Shown: positions 41,562 through 51,052, counted from the stretch's first letter. The stretch: 64,000 nt of DNA from Leisingera coralii (GCF_049056525.1 NZ_JBHUPT010000030.1:1-64000); one strand, 5' to 3'. The notes: generated by a model not told the origin, from the sequence alone. Translations and numbers: made by a program.

Positions 41562-42524
41562 ATGAGAAAGAACCTGATCCTTGCAACCGCACTGACCATG
41601 GCCTTCGGAACGGCGGCGGCCCAGGCTGAACAGTTCGTGACCATCGGCACTGGCGGCGTCACCGGCGTCTATTATCCCACCGGCGGTTCGATCTGCCGCC
41701 TGATGAACAAGAACCGCAAGGAAACCGGCGTGCGCTGCACCGTCGAATCCACCGGCGGCTCGGTTTACAACATCAACACCATCCGGGAAGGCGAGCTGGA
41801 ATTCGGCGTCGCCCAGTCAGACTGGCAGTTCCACGCCCTGCACGGCACCTCCAAGTTTGCAGCGACAGGGCCTTTCGAGGACCTGCGGGCGGTGTTCTCA
41901 GTCCATGCGGAGCCGTTCAACGTGATGGTTCGGGCCGATGCGGGCATCGAGCATTTCGACGACCTGGCGGGCAAGCGCGTCAACATCGGCAACCCCGGCT
42001 CGGGCCAGCGCGGCACCATGGAGGTGCTGATGGAGGCCAAGGGCTGGACCAAGGACACCTTCGCCCTGGCGGCTGAGCTGAAGTCGGCCGAGCAGTCCAG
42101 CGCGCTTTGCGACAACCAGATTGATGCCTTCATCATCACCGCAGGCCACCCCTCGGGCAACCTGACCGAAGCGGCAACCACCTGCGCCGCCAAGCTGGTG
42201 CCGGTGACCGGCGAGGCGGTGGAAGGCCTGATCAGCGGCAACGCCTACTACCGTTCCGCCACCATCCCCGGCGGCATGTACCGCGGCACCGATGGTGACG
42301 TTGCGACCTTCGGCGTCGGCGCGACGCTTGTCACCTCCGCCAGGGTCCCGGATGAGGCCGTTTATGCGCTGGTCTCGTCGATCTTCAACAACTTCGATGA
42401 CTTCCGGAAGTTCCATCCGGCCTTTGCCAGCCTGACCAAAGAGGAAATGGTGTCGGCCGGCCTGTCCGCGCCGATCCACCCCGGAGCCCTGAAGTACTAC
42501 CGCGAGCAGGGCTTGCTTGAATGA
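41562..42524 (+). CDS. TAXI-family TRAP solute-binding protein
   Basis: A 320-residue periplasmic binding protein. A signal peptide (MRKNLILATALTMAFGTAAAQA) is followed by the TAXI signature FVTIGTGGVTGVYYPTGGSI. The start has an ideal GGGAGGAAAC site. TAXI proteins work with a fused TRAP membrane subunit (DctQM type), but none lies nearby, so this is an orphan that must pair with permeases elsewhere. It follows the PLP lyase by 141 bases on the same strand. The ligand is unknown; family members bind glutamate-like or other carboxylates. Confidence 0.92.
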   Translation: MRKNLILATALTMAFGTAAAQAEQFVTIGTGGVTGVYYPTGGSICRLMNKNRKETGVRCTVESTGGSVYNINTIREGELEFGVAQSDWQFHALHGTSKFAATGPFEDLRAVFSVHAEPFNVMVRADAGIEHFDDLAGKRVNIGNPGSGQRGTMEVLMEAKGWTKDTFALAAELKSAEQSSALCDNQIDAFIITAGHPSGNLTEAATTCAAKLVPVTGEAVEGLISGNAYYRSATIPGGMYRGTDGDVATFGVGATLVTSARVPDEAVYALVSSIFNNFDDFRKFHPAFASLTKEEMVSAGLSAPIHPGALKYYREQGLLE

Positions 42525-42532
42525 CACATTTT

Positions 42533-42556
42533 CCGGAGGCGGTGTGCTGCCTCCGG
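42533..42556 (+). terminator. Hairpin after the TAXI gene
   Basis: CCGGAGGC (42533-42540) pairs with GCCTCCGG (42549-42556) around an 8-base loop, followed by CTTTGG, eight bases after the stop. A probable transcript end for the rightward genes. Confidence 0.6.
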
Positions 42557-42560
42557 CTTT

Positions 42561-42589
42561 GGCAAGGCAGGCAAGGCAGGCAAGGCAGG
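42561..42589. repeat. Short tandem repeat, three 9-base units
   Basis: GGCAAGGCA occurs three times in a row followed by GG. It lies between the convergent TAXI and MttB-like genes. The remaining 42590-42805 shows no gene. Confidence 0.7.
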
Positions 42590-42805
42590 GGGGATGGAAA
42601 CGCTGCTTCGGGAAAACAGCAGCGGCCGGCTAAGCGGAGCTTCAGGAGCTTGTCAGCTCCCCCGATGCGGGCGGTCTGGCGGGGACACCGGCAAACGGGG
42701 GCTCTGGCGGTCCTGCCGCTTCTGGCAGGCGGCCGGTCATTCCCCGGCAACATGCCAATGATCTTACACAGCTCAACCCGCCCCAAACTGCTGCGGCGGC
42801 AAATG

Positions 42806-44371
42806 TCAGCTTTGCACCAGGACCGGTTCCAGGCCATCTCCAAGCCGGCGAATTGGGAAATGCCGGCGAATGGCTTGATCCACCTCGTCAGGGATGTGCG
42901 CGGGCGCGGGCTGGGCCAGCATTTCCCTGGTGCGCGCCCGGGCGTGTTCAAGAAGGTCCTTGTTGGATGCCCCCGCCCATTCCTGGGGGGTGCGCCGGTC
43001 CGCCATTGCCGGGTAGAAATAGTCGCTTTCCATGCGGTTGATCGTCTGGTCATGGCCTAGGAAGTGCCCCGGCCCGCCGACGCAGACATCCCGTATGGTT
43101 TCGAGGGACAGCGTTTCATCGCTCACCTCGAAGCCCCGGGTCGCGCGCATGACCGACCCGATCAGGTCATTGTCCAGAACGAAGCTTTCCAGCGATGCCC
43201 CCAGGAGCGAGCCGTACATGCCGGCCGCCTCATAGATCAGGTTTGCCCCGGCCAGGGAGGCCAGCAACTCGGTGTAGCCCTTTTCGTAACCCGCCTGGAA
43301 ATCGGGAAGTTTGCTGTCGGTCATCCCCGCGCTTACGGCGCAGGGGATGTCATAGAACCGGGCCATCTGGGCACAGGCCGCCATCAGCAGGCCCTGCTCG
43401 GCACTGCCGCCCGACATCGCACCGGTGCGCAAATCGCTGACAAAGGGCAAGGCGCCGAAGGTGGCGGGGTGGCCCGGGTTCAGCAGGTTGACATAGACGA
43501 CACCGGCGAGCACCTCGGCGGTCTGCTGCGCCACGGCCCCTGCCAGCGGGGCGGGGCTGGTCGCACCCGCTTGCCCCGCCGAAACCAGTTTGAGCGGGAT
43601 GCCGTATCTGGCAGCGCATTCGATCACCCCAAGCGCTTCTTCGGCAAAGGTCAGCGGCGGGACGATGAAACAGGTGGAAACACACATCGGCGGGCGGGCG
43701 CGCAAGGCATCCGGACCGCCGGTGACCATTGCCATCATCTGCACCGCCTCTTCCATCACCCCGGCCGAGCCGAAAGAGGTGCCCGTGGGCTTTGCGGTGC
43801 CTTTCATGCAGGCATAGGCGGTGTTGAGATCCATCTCACGCGGGTCGGTGATGTCCCGGGCAACAACGGTCCGCTGGAACATGTGGATATTGGGCAACTG
43901 GTCCGCAAGACGCGCCATATCGTAGAGATCGCGCAGGGTGCTGTCGCGGATCTTGCCGGTCTCGCTGTCGATGATATGCACCGCCGCGCCGGATGTGCCG
44001 AAATGGGTGCGGCTGCCGGACGGGTCGATATCGAACTCCGGCTTCAGACCATGCAGTTTGAACCCCCGGCCTGCGGTTTTCAGAACCTCGCGCACCAGGG
44101 TTTCAGGCATCAGCAGGCGGCCATCTTCGCTCAGGGTGCCGCCCGCGGCGCAAACCGTGCCGATGCAGGATTGCGTGGCGCCTTTGACGCCGATCTCTTC
44201 GAGGATGCGCATGGCGGTCTGGTCGATCATGCCGATTTCGGATCGGGACAAGGGCGCGAACCGGCCGCCTTCGATCCCGGGCCAGATTGCCGGGGTCGGG
44301 CCGGATCCGGCACCGCCGCCGCGGATTTGCCGGCGTGCGGCGCGGCCGCCTGAGCGTTTGCGGTGGGTCAT
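42806..44371 (-). CDS. MttB-like trimethylamine methyltransferase family protein
   Basis: A 521-residue member of the MttB superfamily without a pyrrolysine codon, like the glycine-betaine methyltransferases (MtgB group), which move a methyl from a quaternary amine to a corrinoid protein. Conserved blocks include IDQTAMRILEEIGVKG, FGTSGAAVHIIDSETG, GTSFGSAGVMEEAVQMM and GGPGHFLGHDQTINRM. ATG 44371 is chosen for GGAGG upstream and overlaps the MmgE/PrpD stop by four bases. It is the last gene of a six-gene leftward operon. No corrinoid-binding partner or reactivase is encoded in the window, which leaves its methyl acceptor open. Confidence 0.85.
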   Translation of the reverse strand: MTHRKRSGGRAARRQIRGGGAGSGPTPAIWPGIEGGRFAPLSRSEIGMIDQTAMRILEEIGVKGATQSCIGTVCAAGGTLSEDGRLLMPETLVREVLKTAGRGFKLHGLKPEFDIDPSGSRTHFGTSGAAVHIIDSETGKIRDSTLRDLYDMARLADQLPNIHMFQRTVVARDITDPREMDLNTAYACMKGTAKPTGTSFGSAGVMEEAVQMMAMVTGGPDALRARPPMCVSTCFIVPPLTFAEEALGVIECAARYGIPLKLVSAGQAGATSPAPLAGAVAQQTAEVLAGVVYVNLLNPGHPATFGALPFVSDLRTGAMSGGSAEQGLLMAACAQMARFYDIPCAVSAGMTDSKLPDFQAGYEKGYTELLASLAGANLIYEAAGMYGSLLGASLESFVLDNDLIGSVMRATRGFEVSDETLSLETIRDVCVGGPGHFLGHDQTINRMESDYFYPAMADRRTPQEWAGASNKDLLEHARARTREMLAQPAPAHIPDEVDQAIRRHFPIRRLGDGLEPVLVQS

Positions 44372-45705
44372 GCGGAAATCCTCCGGAAAAATGCGGCAAT
44401 GTCCGGTGCATCCGGCCATTGGAGAAGGCTGGTGAAGGTGTCTTCGGGGTGCCCCGTCAGAGCCCGGTATTTCGCGTCCAGCTGGTCCGGGGTCATGGGG
44501 TTTTGCGCAGCCCCGAGCGGGTAGGCGCAGGCGGATTGCAACACCTCTCCGCCCGCCAGACTGATCGTCAGCTGATCCGGCTGACGCGGATCATAGTTCA
44601 TTTCAGGCCTTTTGGCCGGCTCAGGAGCAACCATCGTCAGGCTGATGAGCCGGGCAGTCTCCGGCTGTTCCCAGAATGCGCCGGCGCTGTCGTCAAGGGT
44701 CAGGTTCCCGGACACGAGCATTTGGGCAATGCAGGCAGGGACAGAGAACAGGGCTTCAGTCCGCGTGCGCGGGCGGTCAAAGGGTAGGATCGCCGCGTGA
44801 AAATCGGGCATGCTGGCGCGGATCGACGTTATCCCGAAAAGCCGCCCTGCAAGGGCGGGGCGCAACTCCAGCGCCGCCGTCATCAGCCGGTGTGTGTATC
44901 CGCAGGACGGCCAGGGTTTGAGGACGAGCCCGTATTCGTCCAAGGCCCAGGGGGCGCCAAGCCTGTCCAATGCCTGCGAGAACCGCCGGGGATCAAAATC
45001 GGCCATGAGCCCCGCGAAGCCGCGTGCATGGTCCAGGACATGAGGCTGACCCGTGACGCCTTGCGCGGCAAGCAGCGCGGCCTCCAGCCCGCCCCGTGCA
45101 GCCCACCCTGCCTGAAGGGGTTTGGCATTGGAGCCGAACTGCAGCGTGAAACCGGCGGATTGGGACACCGCCAACGCAAGGGCATGCGCTGTCTGCTCCT
45201 CTGTCAAGCGCAGCAATCGGGCTGCTGCGCCCGCAACGCCAATGACGCCAAGAGTTGCCGTGGAGTGAAAGCCGCGCGCGTAGTGGTCCAGCGACACGGC
45301 CTCGCCAAGGCGCATGATGATCTCGGCCCCGACGGCATAGGCGGCAAACAGATCCGCGCCGCCGGACCTGCGGATATGGCTGGCCGCCAGCAGGGCTGGC
45401 AGCAGGATCACCGTTGGGTGCGTGTTCCCCGGTTCCTCCCAGTCATCGAGGTCCCACGCATGGCCTGCGACGGCGTTGATTTGCGCGGCCATCGGCGCGC
45501 TGAGCGTATCGCTGGTGCCGTAGAGGGGGACCGGGCCCGGACCGAATGCGGCCAGCGCCTGCGTCACCCGGCGGGCAACGCTGCTGCCGGCCCCGGCCAG
45601 GATGCAGCCGAAGCAATCCGCGACCGCCGGGGCAATCACCTGTTTCAGCCCGGCATCCGGCGCTGCCGAAACCGCAAAGGCCGCCAGCCGGGAAACCGCG
45701 GTCAT
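44368..45705 (-). CDS. MmgE/PrpD family protein
   Basis: A 445-residue protein of the MmgE/PrpD family, whose known members dehydrate 2-methylcitrate or isomerise/decarboxylate itaconate- and aconitate-like acids. Family features are an all-helical N-terminal domain with DLDDWEEPGNTHPTVILLPA (the H-P motif near the active site), FHSTATLGVIGVAGAAARL and GSNAKPLQAGWAARGGLEAA. Start and stop overlap both neighbours by four bases (ATGA), so it is translationally coupled. There is no methylcitrate synthase nearby, so a propionate role is unlikely. Confidence 0.88.
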   Translation of the reverse strand: MTAVSRLAAFAVSAAPDAGLKQVIAPAVADCFGCILAGAGSSVARRVTQALAAFGPGPVPLYGTSDTLSAPMAAQINAVAGHAWDLDDWEEPGNTHPTVILLPALLAASHIRRSGGADLFAAYAVGAEIIMRLGEAVSLDHYARGFHSTATLGVIGVAGAAARLLRLTEEQTAHALALAVSQSAGFTLQFGSNAKPLQAGWAARGGLEAALLAAQGVTGQPHVLDHARGFAGLMADFDPRRFSQALDRLGAPWALDEYGLVLKPWPSCGYTHRLMTAALELRPALAGRLFGITSIRASMPDFHAAILPFDRPRTRTEALFSVPACIAQMLVSGNLTLDDSAGAFWEQPETARLISLTMVAPEPAKRPEMNYDPRQPDQLTISLAGGEVLQSACAYPLGAAQNPMTPDQLDAKYRALTGHPEDTFTSLLQWPDAPDIAAFFRRISA

Positions 45706-46721
45706 GACACCTTGTCCTGTGCTGCGGGCATCCTGTCCTTGCCGTGGGCGTGCATGCGCTTCTTGCGTTCACGGGTGATGCGGGTGGCGTCTTCGCTGCC
45801 ATCGTGGAACGAGCCGAAGATCACGTCCCATGGCATCTCGGCGGTGCCGTAGTTGCACTCGAAATAGCGGTGGTGCAGCTGGTGGAAAAAGTCGCCCGCG
45901 TTGAAACGGTTCCTGTCCTTCACGCTGATTTTTTCAAAGCCTGAATGCGACACACACGGGTTGAGGCCGTTCACGTAGCAATGAAACAGGAAGTGGATCG
46001 GGTGCGAGGGCACGATGAAGTGAATGAGCAGCGTCGAAAAGTACAGGACGGCTTCGACCGGGTGCATCGAAATGCCGGCCCAAGGGCCGATGTTGATGTT
46101 CCGGTGATGCAGCGAGTGGGCCAGGCGGTACATCGGCGGCCAGTGCAGCAGGCGGTGCGCCCAGTAGAAGTGAAAGCTGGACCAGACCGGAATGATCACC
46201 AGCCAGGCGAGGAACCAGACGGGATTTGACGCCAGGGTGATCTGCGGCACCATCCCATTCGCAGCCGCCCAGAAATAGCCGGTCTCATATAATGTCCAGC
46301 AGGTCAGGCTGGACGCGATCGACCAGAACATGTTGTCGCGGACCTGATTGCGGAACGTGAAGTGGCCGTTGTCCGCCGCTTGATCGCGGCCGTCGAATTT
46401 CAGCTTTTTTCCCTGGCCCTTGAGCGTGATGAACCACAGGTGAAGGCCCCCGGCGACAAGCACCAGCAACAGGAAATTGCGCAGCCAGATTTGCAGCATC
46501 CACGCGGGCGCAAGGCTCTGCATCTCCTCCCAGCCGGGCTGAAACCACTGGTAGACAGCCCAGGCAAGAAACAGCTCGACCGTGACGGAACTCAGCGCAA
46601 GCCAATAGGCCGAAAGCCACTTCAGCCAGGCCAGGGGCCTTGGCGGCCAGTTCAGGATCGGCGAAACCGGGATCGGCAGATCGGGGTGGTGGTTCCAGGC
46701 GGCGTTGCGCTTGCGTTCCAT
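45702..46721 (-). CDS. Sterol desaturase / fatty acid hydroxylase family membrane protein
   Basis: A 339-residue membrane di-iron oxygenase. Histidine clusters HRLLH, HSLHH and HQLHHRYFECNYG bind the metals, set among four or five hydrophobic segments (for example FLLLVLVAGGLHLWFI). Members hydroxylate or desaturate lipids and small hydrophobic molecules with O2. It is the only oxygenase of this six-gene operon, so it may make the alcohol that the GMC enzyme and the aldehyde dehydrogenase then oxidise. This is inference from gene order. It overlaps the MmgE/PrpD gene by four bases. Confidence 0.88.
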   Translation of the reverse strand: MERKRNAAWNHHPDLPIPVSPILNWPPRPLAWLKWLSAYWLALSSVTVELFLAWAVYQWFQPGWEEMQSLAPAWMLQIWLRNFLLLVLVAGGLHLWFITLKGQGKKLKFDGRDQAADNGHFTFRNQVRDNMFWSIASSLTCWTLYETGYFWAAANGMVPQITLASNPVWFLAWLVIIPVWSSFHFYWAHRLLHWPPMYRLAHSLHHRNINIGPWAGISMHPVEAVLYFSTLLIHFIVPSHPIHFLFHCYVNGLNPCVSHSGFEKISVKDRNRFNAGDFFHQLHHRYFECNYGTAEMPWDVIFGSFHDGSEDATRITRERKKRMHAHGKDRMPAAQDKVS

Positions 46722-46739
46722 TTGTCAGACCTCGCGAAT

Positions 46740-48218
46740 TCAGGCAAAGGGATCAGGCTGGCTGGGGCTGGTGGAAAGCCAGACGGATTTGGTCTGGAGG
46801 AAGCACCGCATGCCGTCCCAGCCGTTCTCGCGCCCGTAGCCCGATTGCTTGCGGCCGCCGACGGGGGACTGGGTGGCGGCGTTGAAGTAGTTGTTGATGT
46901 AAACCGTGCCGGCCTCGATCCGGTCGGCCATGCGCATCGCCTTTGCCACATCGTGGGTCCAGATGCCGGCGGCGAGGCCGTAATCCGTGTCATTGGCAGT
47001 ATGGATGACCTGGTCTTCGTCGTCCCAGGCCTCGGTGCTGGCGACGGGGCCAAAGACCTCGTTCTGGGCCAGATCGGCACTGTTGGGGACATCGGCAAAG
47101 ATTGTCGGGCCAATGTAATATCCGGAGTCCCGGCAGGCGCTGCGGCCATCCAGCAGCAGCCTGTGGCCGGCTTTCTCTGCGGCCCCGATCCGTTTCAGGA
47201 CATTTTCGTAATGCGGCCTGTTGGCCATCGGGCCGATCTGGGTGGCAGGATCCAGCGGATCACCCACGCGGGCCTTCTTGACGACCTCAACCAGCCGCTC
47301 CGTGAATTCACCGATGATGCCGCGATGCACCAGAAGCCGCGAGCCGGAGATGCAGCTTTGGCCGCCCGGCGGGAAGATGCCCGCAGCAGCGCCGTTTACC
47401 GCCAGGTCCAGATCGGCGTCCGGCAGAACGATCTGGGGGGACTTTCCGCCAAGCTCCATCACCACCGGTTTGACCTGCCGGGCCGCGGCAACCGCGGCCG
47501 CGCGCCCGCCGGCCGTGCCGCCAGTGAAACTGACCATGCGCACATCCGGGTGTTCGATCATCGGCGCGGCGGTGGTTGGGCCATAGCCCGTGACCACGTT
47601 CAGCACGCCCGGCGGCAAGTCGGCCTCCAGCAGCACCTCCATCAGGTCCAGGGTGGAACAGCTTGAATGCTCCGACGGCTTGATCACCACCGTGTTTCCG
47701 GCCGCAAGACAGGGCGCCAGTTTCCAGAACAGGGTCCCGAGCGGCGAGTTCCACGGCAGCACCTGCGCCACCACGCCAAAGGGTTCCCATTTGACGTAAT
47801 TATGGATGTCCGGGGCCTCGGCCGGGATCACGCGGCCTTCGAACTTGTCACACATGCCCGCGTAATAGTGGAAGCTGTCAACCAGCCATTGCCCCTCGCG
47901 CAGCCCCGGCGTGATCATCGACGGCAGCTTGCCGTTGTCCTGGGTCTCGACCGATCCCAGCCGCTCGGCGTGTTTCGAGACCGCATCGCCCATGCGCCGC
48001 AGGCAGCGCCCGCGCTCCGCCGGGTGCATCCGCCCCCAGGGGCCGTCGTAGAAGGCGGATTTCGCCGCAGCCACCGCACGGCCGACATCTGCGGACCGGC
48101 AATCGGGCACCCGCGCCCAGACCTGCCCGTTCGCGGGATTTTCGCTGTCGATATAGCCGCCCTCCGCGGGGTCGTGCCACGCGTTGCCGACGAAAAACTG
48201 AAAGTTTCGGATCGTCAT
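46740..48218 (-). CDS. NAD(P)-dependent aldehyde dehydrogenase
   Basis: A 492-residue ALDH. The catalytic Cys is in PPGGQSCISGSRLLV and the general base Glu in VVMELGGKSPQIVL; the cofactor site is SFTGGTAGGRAAAVAA. The C-terminal SPVGGRKQSGYGRENGWDGM is typical of the betaine-aldehyde and aromatic-aldehyde branches. It sits 21 bases after the GMC gene and 18 bases before the desaturase gene in one operon. It presumably oxidises the aldehyde made by the GMC enzyme. It is only distantly like the ALDH at 28956. Confidence 0.9.
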   Translation of the reverse strand: MTIRNFQFFVGNAWHDPAEGGYIDSENPANGQVWARVPDCRSADVGRAVAAAKSAFYDGPWGRMHPAERGRCLRRMGDAVSKHAERLGSVETQDNGKLPSMITPGLREGQWLVDSFHYYAGMCDKFEGRVIPAEAPDIHNYVKWEPFGVVAQVLPWNSPLGTLFWKLAPCLAAGNTVVIKPSEHSSCSTLDLMEVLLEADLPPGVLNVVTGYGPTTAAPMIEHPDVRMVSFTGGTAGGRAAAVAAARQVKPVVMELGGKSPQIVLPDADLDLAVNGAAAGIFPPGGQSCISGSRLLVHRGIIGEFTERLVEVVKKARVGDPLDPATQIGPMANRPHYENVLKRIGAAEKAGHRLLLDGRSACRDSGYYIGPTIFADVPNSADLAQNEVFGPVASTEAWDDEDQVIHTANDTDYGLAAGIWTHDVAKAMRMADRIEAGTVYINNYFNAATQSPVGGRKQSGYGRENGWDGMRCFLQTKSVWLSTSPSQPDPFA

Positions 48219-48239
48219 TTGGCGGTCTCCATCGGGAAT

Positions 48240-49877
48240 TCAGGGGGCCAAGGGCGCACGGCCAAGGATCATGTCGGCGGCCTTTTCCGCCATCATGACC
48301 ACCGTGGCATAGAGGTTGCCAGTGATTTGCGCGGGCATGGCCGACGCATCGCAAACCCGCAGCGCCTCAACCCCATGCACGCGCAGCTGGCTGTCCAGCA
48401 CGTCGCCCATGCGGGCCGTGCAGGCCAGGTGATGGCCGGTATAGGCGGTTTCGCGAATGGCCTGGGTGACTTCGGCGTCGGATCGGGCGTCTTTCCACAC
48501 GCCGGTCTCGCCGGTGACAAGCCGTGCAATCGGGTTTTGGGCCATCACCTCCCGCATCACCGCAACCCCGCGTTTCAAAACGCCGATATCGTGGGGATCG
48601 GCAAAGTAATTCGGGTCGATCACCGGATGGGCCCTTGGGTCCGCGCTGGCCAGCCGCACCGTGCCTTCGGACCGGGGCCGTTCGAGGTTGATGTCGATCT
48701 GCACCCCCGGCCGGGCCATCTTGCGCCCGCGCACCAGCAGTTTGCGTCCGAGCCGTTGCAGCACCGGCACGCCCTCCCCGGCGCCGTTGCCGAGGTTTTC
48801 CTCGACCACCATGGGGGTCATGAAAACCTCCAGCTCAGGCAGGGCCGGGTCGCCAAAGGCATGAAACAGCACCGTGGAAAAGAACGCCCCGCCTCCGGGG
48901 CCGCCGCCATTCAGCAGCCAGTGCCCCATCAGCTTGGCCGCACGGTCCAGCCGCTGGTATCTGGCGTGGCTCAGATCCAGCCGGTCCGAGCCGTATTGCA
49001 ACGGCACATCAGGATGATCCGACAGATGCGCGCCCACGGAGGGCAGATCGGCCACCACGTTAATCCCATGCCCGGCCAGATGATCCGCGGGTCCGATCCC
49101 CGACAGCATCAGCAGCTGCGGCGTGCCAATGGCTCCTTGGCACAGGATCACTTCGCGCGCGGCACGGATCACTTCTCCGCTCTGCGTCTGCACCCCCGCC
49201 GCCCTGCCGTTCTCGATCACGACCCGCGCGACCTGGGTGCGGGTGCGGATCGTCAGATTGCGCGGGGGCTTCTTCAGATAGGCAATCGCCGAGGATTGCC
49301 GCACGCCTTTTGAAACAGTGCTGTCATTGCGCGCCACGCCGGTGCGGAGCGGCCCGTTGAAATCGTCGATCCTTTGGTGCCCGGCAGCCGCGGCGGCGTC
49401 GAGGAATGCCTGCTCCATCTCTCCGAAATTCCGCGCCGGCTCGGTTTTCAGGGGCCCGTCCGCCCCGTGCCAGGCGTCGCGCCGGAACCGCGCGCCTTCG
49501 GACCGGCGGAAATACGGCAGCACATCCGCATAGGACCAGCCGTCGAGCCCCCTCTGCTGCCAGGCGTCGTAGTCCGCCGCCACCCCGCGCATATAGATCA
49601 TGCCATTGACGATGGAGGACCCGCCCAGGGCCTTGCCGCGCGGGAAATAGACCCGGCGCGCGTTCAGTCCCGGCTGCGGGACTGAAGTGTAGCCCCAGTC
49701 GAGCTTTGGGTTGCCAAAGACAAACCCGTTTCCCGCGGGCATCCGGATGAACAGGCCGCGCCCCTTGCCGCCGGCCTCAACGAGGCAGACCGAAACACCG
49801 GGGTCTTCGGCCAGCCGCGCCGCCAGCGCACAACCGGCGGACCCGCCGCCGGCGATGACATAGTCAAACGCGCTCAC
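48240..49877 (-). CDS. GMC-family oxidoreductase (choline-dehydrogenase-like)
   Basis: A 545-residue FAD enzyme oxidising an alcohol to an aldehyde. The N-terminal dinucleotide motif is VIAGGGSAGCALAARL, the first GMC signature GKALGGSSIVNGMIYMRG, the second GAIGTPQLLMLSGIGP. The C-terminal part has the active His in YTGHHLACTARMG and ALRVCDASAMP. The start overlaps the IPMDH-like stop by four bases. It is BetA-like in pattern but not certain to use choline; no betaine aldehyde dehydrogenase of the BetB branch is next to it. Confidence 0.9.
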   Translation of the reverse strand: MSAFDYVIAGGGSAGCALAARLAEDPGVSVCLVEAGGKGRGLFIRMPAGNGFVFGNPKLDWGYTSVPQPGLNARRVYFPRGKALGGSSIVNGMIYMRGVAADYDAWQQRGLDGWSYADVLPYFRRSEGARFRRDAWHGADGPLKTEPARNFGEMEQAFLDAAAAAGHQRIDDFNGPLRTGVARNDSTVSKGVRQSSAIAYLKKPPRNLTIRTRTQVARVVIENGRAAGVQTQSGEVIRAAREVILCQGAIGTPQLLMLSGIGPADHLAGHGINVVADLPSVGAHLSDHPDVPLQYGSDRLDLSHARYQRLDRAAKLMGHWLLNGGGPGGGAFFSTVLFHAFGDPALPELEVFMTPMVVEENLGNGAGEGVPVLQRLGRKLLVRGRKMARPGVQIDINLERPRSEGTVRLASADPRAHPVIDPNYFADPHDIGVLKRGVAVMREVMAQNPIARLVTGETGVWKDARSDAEVTQAIRETAYTGHHLACTARMGDVLDSQLRVHGVEALRVCDASAMPAQITGNLYATVVMMAEKAADMILGRAPLAP

Positions 49878-50959
49878 CCTCCAAGCCTTTCGAGGATCGC
49901 ATCGGTCATCGCCGCACCTGTGGCTGTCCCGCCCAGATCGGGCGTCATGACCCCGGACTGCAGAACCTCAGCGACCGCATCTTCGACCTGCTTTCCGGCC
50001 GCAGGCAGCCCGAAGCTGTAGGTGAACATCATGCCGATGGACAGGATGGTGCCAACGGGATTGGCAATGCCCTGCCCCGCGATGTCAGGGGCGGATCCGG
50101 CGGTGCTTTCATAGAGTCCGAAGACCGGCCCGCCGTCCGGATTGGCTGACAGGCAGGCCGAGGGCAGCATGCCCAGGGATCCGGCGTAAACCGCGGTCAG
50201 ATCGCTGAGCACATCGCCCAGCTGGTTGCAGCCGATCACCACGTCGAAATCATGCGGGCGCATCATCAGCTGGTAGGCGCAGTTGTCCGCGAACATGTTC
50301 TCGAACGCCACATCCGGGTAGTGGCGGGCCACTTCGGTGACAACCTCGCGCCAGAGCTTGTAGCTTTCCATCACGTTGGACTTGTCGCAGCTGACCAGCC
50401 GTCCGCGCCGCTTGCGCGCCAGCTGGAACCCGCCGTGGGCGAAACGGGCAACCTCGGCCTCGTCATAGGCTGTCAGGTCAAAGCCCTGCCGCAGTCCGTT
50501 CACGTCGCGCCGCCCGCGCTCAGTTGCGAACATCGCCCCGCCGCACATTTCGCGCAGGATCAGCACATCGGCCCTGTCCGCCAAACCCGCTCGAAATGGT
50601 GTGCGGTTCAGAAGCGCCCCCCAGGCGCGGGCAGGCCGCAGGCCCAGATAAGTCTGCAAGTGGTGGCGCAGATACATCAGCCCGTCCTGGCATTCGGCCC
50701 CGCCCGGCACCTGGATACCGTCCCACTGCGGGCCGCCAACGGCGCCGGCCAGGACTGCGTCCGAAGCCCGCGCCCGGGCAAGCACATCGGGGGTGCAGAA
50801 GGTTCCGTAAGCCTCCCATGAGGCCCCGTGCAGCAGGCCATGCTCCACCGACAGGTCGATGCCGGAGCGCGCGGCCAGATGGCGGGCAACCCGCAGGCCC
50901 TGTTCCAGGATTTCAGGGCCAATCCCATCGCCGCCCAGGGCCAGAACCTGTTTCCGCAC
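49874..50959 (-). CDS. Isocitrate/isopropylmalate/tartrate dehydrogenase family protein
   Basis: A 361-residue metal-dependent beta-decarboxylating dehydrogenase of the LeuB/TtuC type. The N-terminus LALGGDGIGPEI, the hydroxy-acid loop LRPARAWGALLNRTPFRAGL, SCDKSNVMESYKLWREVV and LSDLTAVYAGSLGMLPSACL are recognisable. LeuB genes normally sit with leuCD; here the gene heads a catabolic operon instead, so it more likely acts on tartrate, a substituted malate or a pathway-specific hydroxy-diacid. It is divergent from a LysR gene with a 93-base gap. Specificity not determined. Confidence 0.88.
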   Translation of the reverse strand: MRKQVLALGGDGIGPEILEQGLRVARHLAARSGIDLSVEHGLLHGASWEAYGTFCTPDVLARARASDAVLAGAVGGPQWDGIQVPGGAECQDGLMYLRHHLQTYLGLRPARAWGALLNRTPFRAGLADRADVLILREMCGGAMFATERGRRDVNGLRQGFDLTAYDEAEVARFAHGGFQLARKRRGRLVSCDKSNVMESYKLWREVVTEVARHYPDVAFENMFADNCAYQLMMRPHDFDVVIGCNQLGDVLSDLTAVYAGSLGMLPSACLSANPDGGPVFGLYESTAGSAPDIAGQGIANPVGTILSIGMMFTYSFGLPAAGKQVEDAVAEVLQSGVMTPDLGGTATGAAMTDAILERLGG

Positions 50960-50979
50960 GGATCATTCCTTCTTCAATG

Positions 50980-51004
50980 TTCAATTCAGCATTGCGCAGT
51001 TGAA
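50980..51004. promoter_or_regulatory. Candidate LysR-type operator in the divergent promoter
   Basis: TTCAA (50980-50984) and TTGAA (51000-51004) form an interrupted dyad between the six-gene operon and the LysR at 51053. LysR proteins bind such T-N11-A type dyads in divergent promoters. A short arm length keeps confidence low. Confidence 0.35.
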
Positions 51005-51052
51005 AACTTGGAAAAAGGCGGAAATGGTGAATGCATATAGTTCATCAAAGGA

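Noticed and set aside
49874..50959. Calling the IPMDH-like gene leuB
   Set aside because: No leucine biosynthesis genes adjoin it, and it heads a catabolic operon; a family-level name is safer.
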